Positions 46,672 through 57,865 of a stretch of 64,000 bases of DNA are shown here, piece by piece. The notes below the pieces were generated by a model, which was not told the DNA's origin, did no database searches, and was given only the letters and a program-made list of their open reading frames with translations. The translations under genes were made by a program, and so were the position numbers. How positions within the stretch are numbered: position 1 is the first letter of the stretch; each line of letters opens with the position of its first letter. Origin of the DNA: Mimachlamys varia (lineage: Eukaryota; Mollusca; Bivalvia; Pectinida; Pectinidae); contig OX392538.1 in NCBI GenBank assembly GCA_947623455.1, positions 34,471,001-34,535,000 on the forward strand, given 5' to 3'.

Positions 46672-47055
46672 AGAAGATGACGTAACAGACACATATGCTG
46701 CACCTTTTAAATTTAGTAATAGATACCGTATGCCGAAAAAAAGAAATTAACTGCATTATACAGCTGTTTCGTCCTCCTAGGACTCTTCTTTGATGCTAGG
46801 GGCCAAAAGGTGGGAATCCAAAATTTCTAAACTAATGTAGAAGCAGAAGGGTCAGATGCGTAAAACCCTTTTAATTTATGAATTTAGAAGTAAAATTAAA
46901 CTAATTATGTATAATTTCAAATCATGTATTACGAAAATGTGTATATTATGTACCATGCTACTACTCAATTGTGATATCTGTGGCTATGGAGGCTCCAGCA
47001 AACATCGGGGACTAAAAATCCACCAGCAGAGTCTGCCACCCCTATCATTAAAGAT
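46672..47055 (+). pseudogene. Zinc-finger-type retroelement relic, copy 2
   Basis: Related to 112-455. From the ATG at 46728 one frame runs through MPKKRN, VSSS, GAKRWESK, KQKGQMRK and on to CDICGYGGSSKHRGLKIHQQ, interrupted by stops after six codons, after VSSS and after KLM. The last part has the Cys-X2-Cys-Gly...RGLKIHQ pattern seen in N-terminal zinc fingers of some animal non-LTR retrotransposons. The TAG after KLM is shared with copy 1. The identification as a retroelement N-terminus is inference from this motif; no reverse transcriptase follows. An overlapping 92-codon minus frame (46965-47243) is antisense to the finger and probably incidental. Confidence 0.5.
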
Positions 47056-48135
47056 GCCCTAACACATTCATATTTAGAGTACCTTATCGGGTGTCTCTGC
47101 TTCCGCTCAAATTTTTTTTCTACTGATTTCACCGTTGAATATATTATTGAATATAGACGGCGAAATGTACTTTTGTCATCTTTTCTCATCAAATCATCTG
47201 TGATATTTTCATCTTTCTTTACTAACACCAAATGCGATATCATGAATCTTTTTTATATCTCTTTACTTCATTTGATTTCCTAACACCTTTGCCAGGGATT
47301 TTCGCCTTCCTGTTGAGCGTTTGCCAAGGTGAGAAAAGGTGTCCCTTCTGTCCATAAGCCGTTCTTTTCCAAAGACCTTGAAAACGGTAGTTGTTCTCCC
47401 GTGGTGAAGCTTAAGCCTTTAGGGTGAATCAACATGAAGGGTGCCTGCAGTAGGGTATTTCAGTGATATAACACTATAAATTTGGCCTCAGACAACAAAA
47501 TACACCGTCTACATCACAGATATTAACGTTCGCAATACAATAACAAGCACTTCCTTAAATGACTAAAGCTATTAACAAAACACACCGTCTACATCACACA
47601 CAACACAATGTCAAGCAGGTTCTTAAATTACAAAACATACACAATTTACAGACTGTTTTTTTTTTGGGGGGGGGGGGGGGGTGTTGACTACCCGAACTTT
47701 TACCTTATTTCTGAAAGCATTTCATGCTGCACATAGTTATTCCTGGCTATGAAATGGAGTATTTATAAGATGATATACGTAACAGACAGACAGACAGATG
47801 GACACGTCCATGGGAATACCGTTCAGACGCAGATTAAACGGAATTATGTCTCGCAGTCACATCTCGTAACCAGAATATATAAATAGATTTTAAGCTGACT
47901 AAAGCATCGTCTACATATTACGCTTTCATAAATTGATACGTCGTAGTTTGCTGTTTATTGATTGGCTCGGACATATGACGTAGATGATTAGATATAAAAG
48001 ATAAAGGGGGGTATATAAGTATACAATTATGATGTAATGTCAAAATCTGGAAAAGGATGCGTTTTTCTGTCTAACTAGAGATATACCGTAAAAGTCAATA
48101 TTTTTGCGAGTGGAATGTTTTGCATAGTCCGCCTC
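47056..48135. other. No gene recognised; T10G16 tract
   Basis: A T10G16 junction at 47656-47681 and an (ACAG)n tract at about 47782-47798 are the only simple repeats. The block at 47280-47450 (GCGTTTGCCAAGGTGAGAAA and similar) has higher GC and may be more of a retroelement, but no frame supports it. Confidence 0.4.
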
Positions 48136-48403
48136 CACCGGTACAGCAGCAATTTGAAACTCGGTATTTGTAAACACGCGTTCATTTTGAACTGTCTTCT
48201 AACTTCGGCTTGTTGTTAAAGTGGGCCACACCTGAATTATTTTCAATTCTTTGGATTTTTCTGTGAAGAGTTTCTTGTAAGTTACCGCTCAGGTTTACTT
48301 CGTTCTAGGCTTATTTTTGCATGGTTATCAGCTTGATTTTTTTCAGATTTTTTCAGAATTACGAAAAAATTCCTGAAGTTATGTACATGTATTTGGCCTT
48401 CAA
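48136..48403 (-). mobile_element. TTAA-flanked MITE, copy C, truncated
   Basis: Minus-orientation copy starting at ACCGGTACAGCAGCAATTTG and ending GTATTTGGCCTTCAA. The distal 110 bp with the GATATCAGTTAATC block and second terminal repeat is absent; the surviving terminal repeat is mutated. It retains the segment lost from copy A. Confidence 0.75.
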
Positions 48404-49259
48404 CTGTAGAATCGGCACGTTAACACTACACTTAACAGCTGATACCATCGTCAGCCTTACTTGTAAGTTGCGTCCTTCCTATGTAAAAAGTGTATGATTT
48501 ATTTTAAAAGCAGATCTCTAACAAGTTAAACCAAAACCAGACCTTGAATTTTAATATAAAGTAGTGCTGTACTATAGGGCTTACCCACCGTCTTGTCCAG
48601 CCTAGTTTTTATTGCGCAACGGCCTTGTCGGACAAAACAGTTATTGTCTAGTTCTACTGGAAAGCGACCCCTTTAATTATATAAACATCGCACGTGTTTG
48701 TATATTTGTAAGCTAACGGCCATGGTTCACTGAAGTTATGCGTCGCAATTATTGTCGATGTCGCATATTACGTGACATAACGATATCGGTCGAATGCAAA
48801 CACGCTCAGCAATACACAAATGAATCCGTTTCGGGCATTATATAACACGATCATACAGTATTGTCAGCCTCTGAAACCCTCTAGGGACTGTTTTTTACAA
48901 ACCCTAGATGATAGCGAGTTCTCGCGAACACGACAATGGTGTTTGACAAACACTCACAAATGTCTAAAAATGACACTTTCGCGTCCTTCATGTATGATTC
49001 CGGCTGAAAGCGTTGGCTGTAGGACAATACAATTAAGATATGTAATGGCCGCTAGCTACAGACAAATGATCTTACTCGTATATGTCAAGGTTCTTTAGTG
49101 CCCATTCACCATCTTCTAAAGAGTTCCCCTCGGAAATATTACCTCCTTCCCAAGAGAGTTTCAAAACAAACTAATGATGTAATAGAAGGGACAATAAGAT
49201 GTCCGATTTGTATACAATGAGGACAACATTGATAATTAAAAAACATGACGAACAATTTC
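48404..49259. other. Open frame of 92 codons, otherwise nothing
   Basis: A frame at 48820-49098 starts MNPFRALYNTIIQYCQPL and has varied composition, but no splice sites, motif or relatives are visible. Confidence 0.35.
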
Positions 49260-49505
49260 TATTTTAAGCAACAGTGACGTTTGTAGTTGACCTTTAAACC
49301 CAAAACTCAATACGAAAATATCTATTTTTAGAGACAATTACTTTCGTAGTTGACCTTTCAATTTCAAACATAAACCCACTCTGTATTACCACAAAAGCTA
49401 ACCTTGTATGGAGTTTTAACCAAATTCATTAATTCTCTCCTAAGTTATCAGCTGGAAACCAACATCCGGACAGACAGATATCCGAACAGACGGACGGACA
49501 GACAA
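49260..49505 (+). repeat. Dispersed repeat with GGACAGACGGACGG tail
   Basis: Contains GTAGTTGACCTTT twice (49281, 49341), a CCAAATTCATTAATTCTCTC block, GTTATCAGCTGGAAACCAAC and a tail ATCCGGACAGACAGATATCC, GAACAGACGGACGGACAGAC. Such GGACGGAC-tailed blocks are common in mollusc repeats. Boundaries are uncertain. Confidence 0.4.
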
Positions 49506-50464
49506 ATGGAGACAAATTCTATTGTCCAATCCGGTTTCGATAGATTTTGAGAGTTGTACGTCTTCGCATGACCTTACGACCTTCGGTGGACGAGAACAGA
49601 TAGGAAAGATAGTAGAAGGGATGAAATATGTAGGAGGAAAGACAAGGGGAATGAGTTGAGAAGGTTGACCTACAGTAACAACCTACTTTGGGCGCTAAAA
49701 TTTGGAAGACGAACCCTTGGTCTAAAGTTGTCCCACCTAGAAATGGGTGGGAGTTTGCCAACCGCACCAAGATGACGTACGCGTAATCCGAAAGGTAGAT
49801 AATCGGAAGTGAGACGAATCTGCTCCCAGGAAAAACCGGAAAACCGTCGATCCGGACCGACCTCGTCGTGCGTCTGAGGACACTGGTCGCCCAAGGCTTT
49901 CTATAGAATTAAGTAATGTCTATGGATTTGGATGTCCGCCTAAATACATAATAAAGTTGGTATATTTCTATGAATCTAATGATATTACTCTACCCTCTGA
50001 GCCGGCGTTATCACACCTACTCTTCTTCGAAAAACTCAGAGAGATCTTTTTCGTGCAAGATTGGATAATTGTCACACGAGCCACCATGTATGGTCCCATC
50101 CGACGGACCGTGTGTTAGTACAAGAAGACATGCAGGTGATGTTTTATTTTGTAGTCTGTTTCCCGTTCTTACCTCAATATATATATTACATTTAGATTAT
50201 TGTACGATCAAAAGAATAGCTTAAATGAATCCATTTTTTGAAAATGCATCAATGTCTTGAAGAATTCAAGGAAAAAGACTAAGGTTGAAATCTATAAAAG
50301 TTACATGAATCCAAATCGTTGCACTATTTGAGAACAAAATGTAGAGGTCTGTCGTACTAATAAGCTTCGAAAACGCCTTTAAGGGGAGGTAACTCTAAGA
50401 GGTAACAAGATTTACGATTACTTATATATGTCTTGCATTTTGCTGTCAATTGAAAAAGCATTAA
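49506..50464. other. Unidentified GC-richer block with minus-strand frames
   Basis: 49506-49900 is less AT-rich than its surroundings. Two overlapping minus-strand frames (49670-49894, with FSWEQIRLTSDYLPFGLRV, and 49519-49770, with SHPFLGGTTLDQGFVF) cover it. Neither has a motif I recognise; it could be a gene fragment, an exon, or part of the neighbouring repeat. The rest to 50464 is plain, with a GGGGAGGTAACTCTAAGAGG word at 50381. Confidence 0.3.
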
Positions 50465-50856
50465 TTAAAGGCCCAATATACATAACTTCAGGAAATTTTT
50501 CGCCAATCTGAAAAATTCTGAAAAAAAATCCAGTTGATAACCATGCAAAATTAAGCCTAAAACGAAGTAAACATCAGCGGTAACTAACAAGAAACTCCTG
50601 ACAGAAAAATCCAAAGCATTGAAAATAAATCAGGTGGTGTCCACTTCAATAACAAACCGCAGGTAGTAGACAGTCAAAATGGTCGCGTGTTTACAAATAC
50701 CGAGTTTCAACTGCTGCCGTACCGGTTACCGCGTAAGAAGTCATTTTGGATATTGCTGATATCAGTTAATCTTAACTAAATCTATAAAAATAATAAGTTA
50801 TTAAGCTTGATTTTCGCATCAAGTTTTGCCGAAAGTTACTTATATTGGGCCTTTAA
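50465..50856 (+). mobile_element. TTAA-flanked MITE, copy D
   Basis: Starts TTAAAGGCCCAATATACATA, ends TACTTATATTGGGCCTTTAA, 392 bp. Carries CGGTAACTAACAAGAAACTC, TGGTCGCGTGTTTACAAATA, GCCGTACCGGTTACCGCG and GATATCAGTTAATCTTAACT. Confidence 0.88.
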
Positions 50857-50879
50857 GTGTTTTTTGTATTTTTTAAAAA

Positions 50880-51290
50880 AAAAATTTTCACACATTTTTA
50901 CAACCATAATATATAAACAAATAGACTCACACCCTCACGTACACTCTAAGTGTTAGGTTTTATAGTACAAGTAATGTGACCAAATTTCAATACAATCGCA
51001 TAACAATAACACTGTGAAAATAAAACTGTAACGTAAATTCTCATCCCTCCCCACCCAAAAAAAATAAAATAAAAATAAAACAGAACCTACTAACAAATGT
51101 CCTCCAAGTTAAGTATTCAGTAAGATAATGCAAATAATACAACCAAATTTCAGTTCATTTGGATAACAATAACAATGTGGAAAGTGAACTTTAACGCAAA
51201 TATTTAATGTTGATGATTCTCGGTCGCCGCCGACGGAAAAGCAATACCTTAGTCTCGCTTTTCTCGACTACATTTTGTATGGTAGGAGGC
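50880..51290 (-). repeat. Bipartite dispersed repeat with TTTTCCGTCGGCGGCG head
   Basis: Read on the minus strand it starts GCGAGACTAAGGTATTGCTT, TTCCGTCGGCGGCGACCGAG, then two diverged copies of a unit of about 150 bp, each with a GTTA(A/C)AGTT(C/T) start, TTGTTATTGTTAT, TGAAATTTGGT and an AACTTGGAGG or AACACTTAGAG end. I recall similar CCGTCGGCGGCG-headed repeats from bivalve sequences. Class unknown. Confidence 0.5.
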
Positions 51291-52428
51291 GAAACAAAAA
51301 CTATTGTATGTGTCTTATGTTTACCTGTATTGGCACAGCGGTCCTTAATTACAAATATATGTTTTTTAAGAGAGTTTTCTTAGATGTGTGCAAAAATTCG
51401 AATGACAGTGATCGAAATATTGTTTAGATTTCGTTTTAAAAGAAAACATCTAGTTGTCCTGTTCTTTTTTGCTCCACCCTATGTTGAAATGAAAGGTGAA
51501 CAATTTTGCCATTATTTTTTGATGATTTATTTTTCTTTTCACAAAGAGACTTTCTACAATATTACGCGAAATGAAAAACAGCCCGTTCGATAAAATCTTT
51601 AAAGAGATGTCTCTTCGGTTATATATATTACCTAATGTCTTTTTTGCGTGTTACTTAGATTTTTCATTTTGACAGAGAAATTAGCATGAATGAGCTCGTC
51701 AAGACAATAGTTCGTCATTTCATAGAAAATGTACATATGCATCCTACAGCCTTTTGGCGTGAAATTCAAAAACATCTGAGATAAGGGTACACGTTTCGTC
51801 GAGAAAATTTATAAAATGTATATACAGTTCAGTATTTGACATAAAGAAAGTTCAACCCTGATTAAATTGTCTGGAACTTGTATCGCTAAACCAAATTAAG
51901 AGTCTGGCGTAGAAATATTACCTTGAGATTTGCATTTTTCAAAAAAAGCAAATTCAATCCTTTCAAGGGTATTCCATTGTTTCCCAAAGTTGAAAACCAT
52001 GCTAAATAAATAAACTTTGTAGTTTTAATGAAATGTCTGTCTTTTACGTAACATCAGCAGAGTTGGTTTTTTTTATTAGTTTCCACCTCGAAATGTTTTA
52101 AACTACTTCCGGTTTAAAAAATGCGCAGTTAATCAACACTGTTCGCATGTTCTTTTCATTGCTAATTTGTCAAAAAATACCAAATTCAGTTAATTCAAAG
52201 ATGGCAATGTATTTTTTATGAGAAACCTGGCGATATCATGATTAAGCAAGGCTGCTTGAATTGGTTGCTACTAGAAAGTTTCGTTTTAGTTTCGTGATTA
52301 GCAACGAAAGAAACAGATGTCTGCTATTAGATTTTAGTTTTCCTGTTCATCCCAAACACTACGATAGCTTTAATCGTCTGAAATTTAGAGGAAACGTCGG
52401 GTTTGGAACTTAATCGAAAAGCCCTCTA
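51291..52428. other. No gene or repeat recognised
   Basis: A 69-codon frame at 51384-51593 is Phe/Tyr/Lys-rich and looks like chance. Confidence 0.4.
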
Positions 52429-52832
52429 TTAAAGGCCCAATATACGTAACTTTTGGAAAAACTTGAAGCAAAAATCAAGCCTAATAACTTATTATACATT
52501 TGTATGTTTAGATTTAGTTAAGATTAACTGATATTAGCATTATTCAAGATGAATTATTAAGCGGTGACCGGTACAGCAGCAGTCGAAACTCGATATTTGT
52601 AAATACGCATCCATTTTGAACTGTCGTATAATTTCGGCTTGTTGTTGAAGTTGGCCACACCTGAATTATTTTGAATTCTTTGGATTTTTCTGTCAGGAGT
52701 TTCTTGTTAGTTACCGCTCAGGTTTACTTGGTGTTTGACTCATTTTTGCATGGTCATCGACCCGATTTTTTTTTTTATAAATTTGTGAGAATCCCGAAAA
52801 AATTCCTGAAGTTACGTATATTGGGCCTTTAA
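52429..52832 (-). mobile_element. TTAA-flanked MITE, copy E
   Basis: Starts TTAAAGGCCCAATATACGTA, ends TTACGTATATTGGGCCTTTAA (given in part), 404 bp, the longest copy and the one with the cleanest ends. Minus orientation: GACCGGTACAGCAGCAGTCG, TTGGCCACACCTGAATTATT and GGATTTTTCTGTCAGGAGTT are all present. Confidence 0.9.
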
Positions 52833-53185
52833 TTGAATTCACTGTGCACTATACGTATAATTACAAAGAACTTTATATAGGTCAAAGATTAATAACAAAA
52901 AAACTGCAGCAAACAATATTGACGTAAGGGAAATTTATATACATCAAAACAAGTGTGGTTTAGGTCGTTCTGATTCTCTTTACATGTTCATAATGTGGTG
53001 TGATTTTAATTAAAGAGTCGACTGATTACAGCACATCAAGCAAAAAAACTATAACCAAACTGCACTAAGCTCAATCACAAGAGGAAACTGTCGTCATGAT
53101 CCGGCCTCATGTTTGTCCAGAAGACGGAAAACCCGAAAGTACAAACAAAACACGCCTTGCTGACGTAACAGGGTATCGATTTCAG

Positions 53186-53274
53186 AAGATGATACTGATG
53201 AAGCAGATGACCCAATTTCTGGCGATAACAATTATCTTCTGTCTGAGGAAGCGTCTATGGAGAATCGACCTTAA
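53186..53274 (+). CDS. Candidate terminal exon with acidic tail, weak
   Basis: After a fair acceptor (TATCGATTTCAG) a frame of 29 codons ends at TAA 53272-53274: EDDTDEADDPISGDNN, then YLLSEEASMENRP. Eleven of 29 residues are acidic, unlike the Ile/Tyr/Leu-rich chance frames elsewhere here. A second frame, starting MIRPHVCPEDGKPEST at 53096, overlaps it and is open through the same stretch, so only one, or neither, is real. No poly(A) signal is close. Function unknown. Confidence 0.2.
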
Positions 53275-53369
53275 TTAAGGATAATTTACACAGCAAGGAA
53301 GCTACGGACAGAAGTGTTTGTGACAAACAATTACACGAACACAGGTGATATGCTACAAGTACATGTAAG

Positions 53370-53425
53370 AGAACGAGCGAGAGAGGGAGAGAGAAATTGG
53401 GGGAGGGAGAGAGAAAAGAAAAAAA
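53370..53425. repeat. GA-rich simple repeat
   Basis: Imperfect GAGAGAGGGAGAGAG tract, purine-only on the plus strand for most of its length. Confidence 0.8.
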
Positions 53426-53716
53426 TCATCTTTCTATCTCAATTGATAAAAGTATTCATTTGAAAAAAATTAATATTCCTGACATAAGTTTTCTTTTTTA
53501 ATCGATAACCCAGAAATATTTGTCTTTCATTTCTATCAATTTTATCGACATAAAATATATCAATAGGATTAGACAAGAGGCTAGAAGCATATAATTTGTC
53601 TTCACCAAAATGCTTATCTTGAAATACATGTATGAAAAGTCAGATTTGGCATTTTTTGGCAAACGCTCGTACCTTTGGGAGATAATAATCGAAAAGTCTT
53701 GTTTTATGTGTATGCT

Positions 53717-53832
53717 CACAGGGGCTAGGCACAGATATATAATAGTGGGAGGGGGGGGTTACATTCGACATAGGTTAAATAATTATCAGACAATCTTTCC
53801 ATAGTGATAAAGGTCCGTGCCTAGCCCCTGTG
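53717..53832. mobile_element. hAT-like mini-element, 116 bp
   Basis: A perfect 16 bp terminal inverted repeat, CACAGGGGCTAGGCAC (53717-53732) and GTGCCTAGCCCCTGTG (53817-53832), encloses an unrelated centre with a GGGAGGGGGGGG run. The flanking 8 bp are TGTATGCT and TGTATGAT, an 8 bp target duplication with one change. Eight-base duplications fit hAT (and P) elements. The ends resemble those of the 57866-58498 element. Confidence 0.75.
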
Positions 53833-54802
53833 TGTATGATGACCAGACTGACTTATTTCTCGATGATAACTTGTGATTTTTGTTTTAATTTGTTTTTTTT
53901 TTTCTTTGAAAATATATGTATATTTCGTGTTATATTTTGTAAGGTTATCTATATTTAATAACCAGAATTAAGACTTATTTGGGAGTGTATGCTTAAAACA
54001 TCCAATATTTTAATACTTATTTATTATTAAGAAAATCATTGCACTCAAAATAAATAATATTAAAATATTTTTGAAATGTATGTCGTTTCTATTTTCCCCT
54101 CACCAAAATATTCCAAACTTGATCCAATTTTGATATTCATTCAGCGAGGACCGCAAACAGTCCAATGACTACGAGATGCTCCTCGCGATCGACTCATGTA
54201 TCATTGCAATACAACATTATACACAGCGTATGTACACATACATGTACAAAACCCTCAGACATACTGTACACTTGCATAGCAGAAAAGAATGGATAAGGGG
54301 GAGATGGACATTACAGAGGCTGGTCAGTGACATAATTTTAATTAAGAACCTATTAGAGTCAATTATATATTCCAATAAATTGTCAAAAATGATTTTGTTG
54401 AAAGATATGCGACATATTGCAGCTATATACAGCACCAGTTTGTCTACACTGTTGGAATTACTTCTTTGTCCCTTATAAATATCCATTTGTAAGGATCCAG
54501 TGTTATTTGGAAAAAGTCCGTTGACCCACATGTACATTTTACATAACACATTGGAAGGGAGGCAACTCCCATGTGCATAACGATTTCAATCAACTTCATA
54601 ATTATATCGATCTCTAATATATAACACACTGAAAAAGTGATCGGTAATTATATTTGTTTAATGCCTGTCCTGTGTGCCAAACTACTCAGAAACGATGATG
54701 TTTTTTTGTAAAGAAATTGATAAGATTCTCCTTTTTTGTCTTCAATCCCCACAACAGCTTAGAATTTCGAAGGTGCAAAAAGATTACTACGGCATCCATT
54801 GA
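53833..54802. other. No gene recognised
   Basis: Open frames of 100 and 110 codons on opposite strands overlap over 54176-54549, so both are suspect. No motif. Confidence 0.4.
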
Positions 54803-54972
54803 CCGCTTTCATCAACGTTCCTTAACTTCAGGAAACGCCCTAACTTAAAAATCTCCGTTGGAAAGCATTACAGAATTTAAGGAAAGTTCCTTAACTAAGG
54901 ACTTTTCCCTTAAATTCTGTAATGCTTTCCTATTGAGATGTTTAAGTTAGGGAACGTTGATGAAACGAGGGC
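54803..54972. mobile_element. Palindromic MITE, TCATCAACGTTCC family, copy 2
   Basis: The left end CCGCTTTCATCAACGTTCCT is mirrored by the right end in reverse, GCCCTCGTTTCATCAACGTT. Arms read GGAAAGCATTACAGAATTTA and, mirrored, GGAAAGCATTACAGAATTTA again, so the element is an almost complete palindrome centred near 54893. Confidence 0.8.
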
Positions 54973-57865
54973 TACTTAAGATGTGTCAACTTTGACAGAA
55001 TCTCATGAAAAACACATGACATGGTCATACAATCACGTAAGAATTCAAGATCAGCGAAATACTGGAGGCTAAAGTAAGATGCAATATTTGGCAGTATACT
55101 TTTTTATAAGTTATATTACATAACACTACGTAAGGCAAATGAACTTCAATCACTGTATATTACATGTACGGATATCTCTTCATCTGTAATGTAGAGTTAT
55201 GAATGATGACGAAATGCATTATTTCTATACAAGTAAAAGTTACATTTGATGAAGAAATTATGTTCGAAAAGCAGTCAGACTATATATATATGTAGTAAAA
55301 ATATCACATGTCATAATAAGTAATGAATACACATTTTTGAATGTTAAGATTCATACACGCCGTTACATTAAATCTATTTATAAAAAAAAACACCTTTTAA
55401 GATATATCACAGTCATAAGGCACCATTAGCTCTTTATTCACTTATCGAATAGAATACAGATTTATACATGTTTTGTCAGTGAAATATTCACTCAATGGCA
55501 GATTTATTTTTCAATGTTTTCACACGTGGTACGCACTCCTAAATACAGAAAAAAAATCTGCCATACTCGTGAAATATATTTTATATTCAAACGGAAAACC
55601 ATTGAATAAGCTCCAAATACTGCCTGTTGTTCAGAATTAAGTAAGTATCAATTTGTTTGATTTTGCCACAAAAAAAAAAAACATTATCAAGGATTAGTTT
55701 TTTTAATACAATGTATGCTCCACTCCATCACAGACAACAGTCATACGTCATAATAATTGTTGTCATCGCTTACTTAGTAGAGGGGTTGGGGTGGGGGTGG
55801 TGGAGGGGTAGCTATGTTGTAGGTGAGGTATGAGAGGGGAAATATAACCAGCAATTATAGCGGAAGCGTGTCATTATAATTAACTATACTGTACACATCG
55901 TATGTCTCCTAACAGACAGGTGTTCGTACTGACATGACTGCTGCAAATTTCATGTACAAATCACTACAGATTAAATCACATCAGATGATCTGCAATTTTA
56001 TTCAAATATATTAATGTGGGTTTTATTTTGTGTGGAAAATATTTTGTCGGTATTATATTTCGTGGATTTTTTAAAAATCACGAAATAAACGAAATCGTAG
56101 GATAGAATGGGCGCTCTCATCCTCGTGATATCATTTGGAAAGAAAGTCATCATGTTCAAGATTTTTTACTATATATGATAAAATACTTCAAGATGTATAA
56201 ATACATTAGCTAAAAATACCCTCGAACTTAATGAAAACTAACAACACCCTCATTAATAAGTTATTAATATGAATTCATGAACCGTATTTCTTTTCGACAC
56301 ATTTGCCATTCATCACCTGATGTTCTTTCCGTTGCCAAGGGAACTAAGCAGTGGCAGATTGAGTAATTAACTGCAAGACGGATTAGCCTCTCTTTGGAAT
56401 GATATATCAATATTTCCTGTACCATTCCATAATTACTCGTTCTTTTCAAATCCGAATGATTTAATATCGCAAATAATCTTCCTTGCGCTGTATTAAGGAA
56501 TTTAATGAGACAAAATCGAATCCCAAAATAGCCTCGTGTTCAAATTAATCAAAATTACACTAATTTGCTTAATGTCACAACTGTCAAGATATGTTACGGT
56601 TTAATACTTATTTTAAGATTTCAGATTAGCTGTACACTGCCTTAACATCTTAAGCAGGGCCGTACGAGGTGTCTCGAGTTAATTATCTATAGATTTATAA
56701 TCCTCCGAAGGGAACGCGTGCTACATCATTTGGTAATTCTTTAAACAAGAATGGAACGGTGAAGGTACCATACTTAGGCATTGAACTGGTTTCAAATGAC
56801 ATTCATAGACAATATGAATGCCAACACAAATGCAAATTCAATGAAGCGGGCTTGCGTTTCATGATGGATTTGTCTTTGTCTAGTTGCCATGGGCAACGCC
56901 CTTATATTCCTGGGACTATGTGCCTAGGTAAATGACATTTTAATGAGACTCATCTTCAAAACAAAATATTATCACGGGAATTCTCGTTAAAATCACAGCT
57001 ACATTAATCATTCAAGCAACTATGTTAAGAGTTATTTCCCCTGGACAAGTCCCTTCATTTAATTTTTAACAAGAGACATCACGGAATAACGTTTCCCCTA
57101 GTTATTTTATTTTCTTGAAACTTTGATTAATATTTTGAAAATAATACCAATAATGATGAAAAATAAAAAATGTCCGATTTGATTATCAAAATAGCAATAG
57201 CACTGAAATTCATACAAACAATTTTTGTTTTAAACATACTTATATGTTTTGTCCGTTTGACTCAACGTTTTAGCTTTGGGCTGCCTGTTTTGATATAATC
57301 AAAGTATGGGTAAAACATATTGAAATTCTTCAAAGAAAAGTTTTGTTTTAAAGAAAGTGATTACGTTACAGAATTGTAACACGATCGCTATCTTGTTATC
57401 ATTCTCGAATACTTTGCGGTAAAAGTCTTATTATAGAATACAAAATCCGCTTTCATTATTTTCCTCTATCAACAGGATGGACGTCTTATCGCTGCTCCGT
57501 TTAATACAAACGAGTTTTATTTCACTTTTATCACAATTAAACAACCACCAAAAATAATTACGGGAACAAACAAATCCTATAATGAATGTGTCTGAATTAT
57601 TCAGGTAAACCGACCGAGGCAGCGATAACCTATCGTGTTATCAGTACAAAAGTTGACCGCATTTATTTGAGAAATGATATGCCAATTAAATTAGAAGGAA
57701 AACATGATTAAGCATCTTTTGTTTCTGTATTCAGAGAAATAACGAGCAAACTAAAAACGAATAAAAGGACAAATACAAATTGATTTTAAAAAACCGCTGG
57801 TTAGATTTTTCTTTTACTGTAAAAATATATAACGTTCACATCGGCACGTCCACAGATGTCTACAT
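54973..57865. other. No gene recognised; G-quadruplex motif and palindrome
   Basis: GGGGTTGGGGTGGGGGTGG with GGAGGGG at 55782-55808 meets the four-run G-quadruplex pattern. At about 56060-56090 TTTCGTGGATTTTTTAAAAA with TCACGAAA is a 28 bp near-palindrome, a motif typical of a dispersed repeat. No frames of note. Confidence 0.4.

Noticed and set aside
54176..54549. Overlapping 100- and 110-codon frames on both strands
   Set aside because: Mutual antisense overlap and low-complexity composition; at most one could be real and neither has support.
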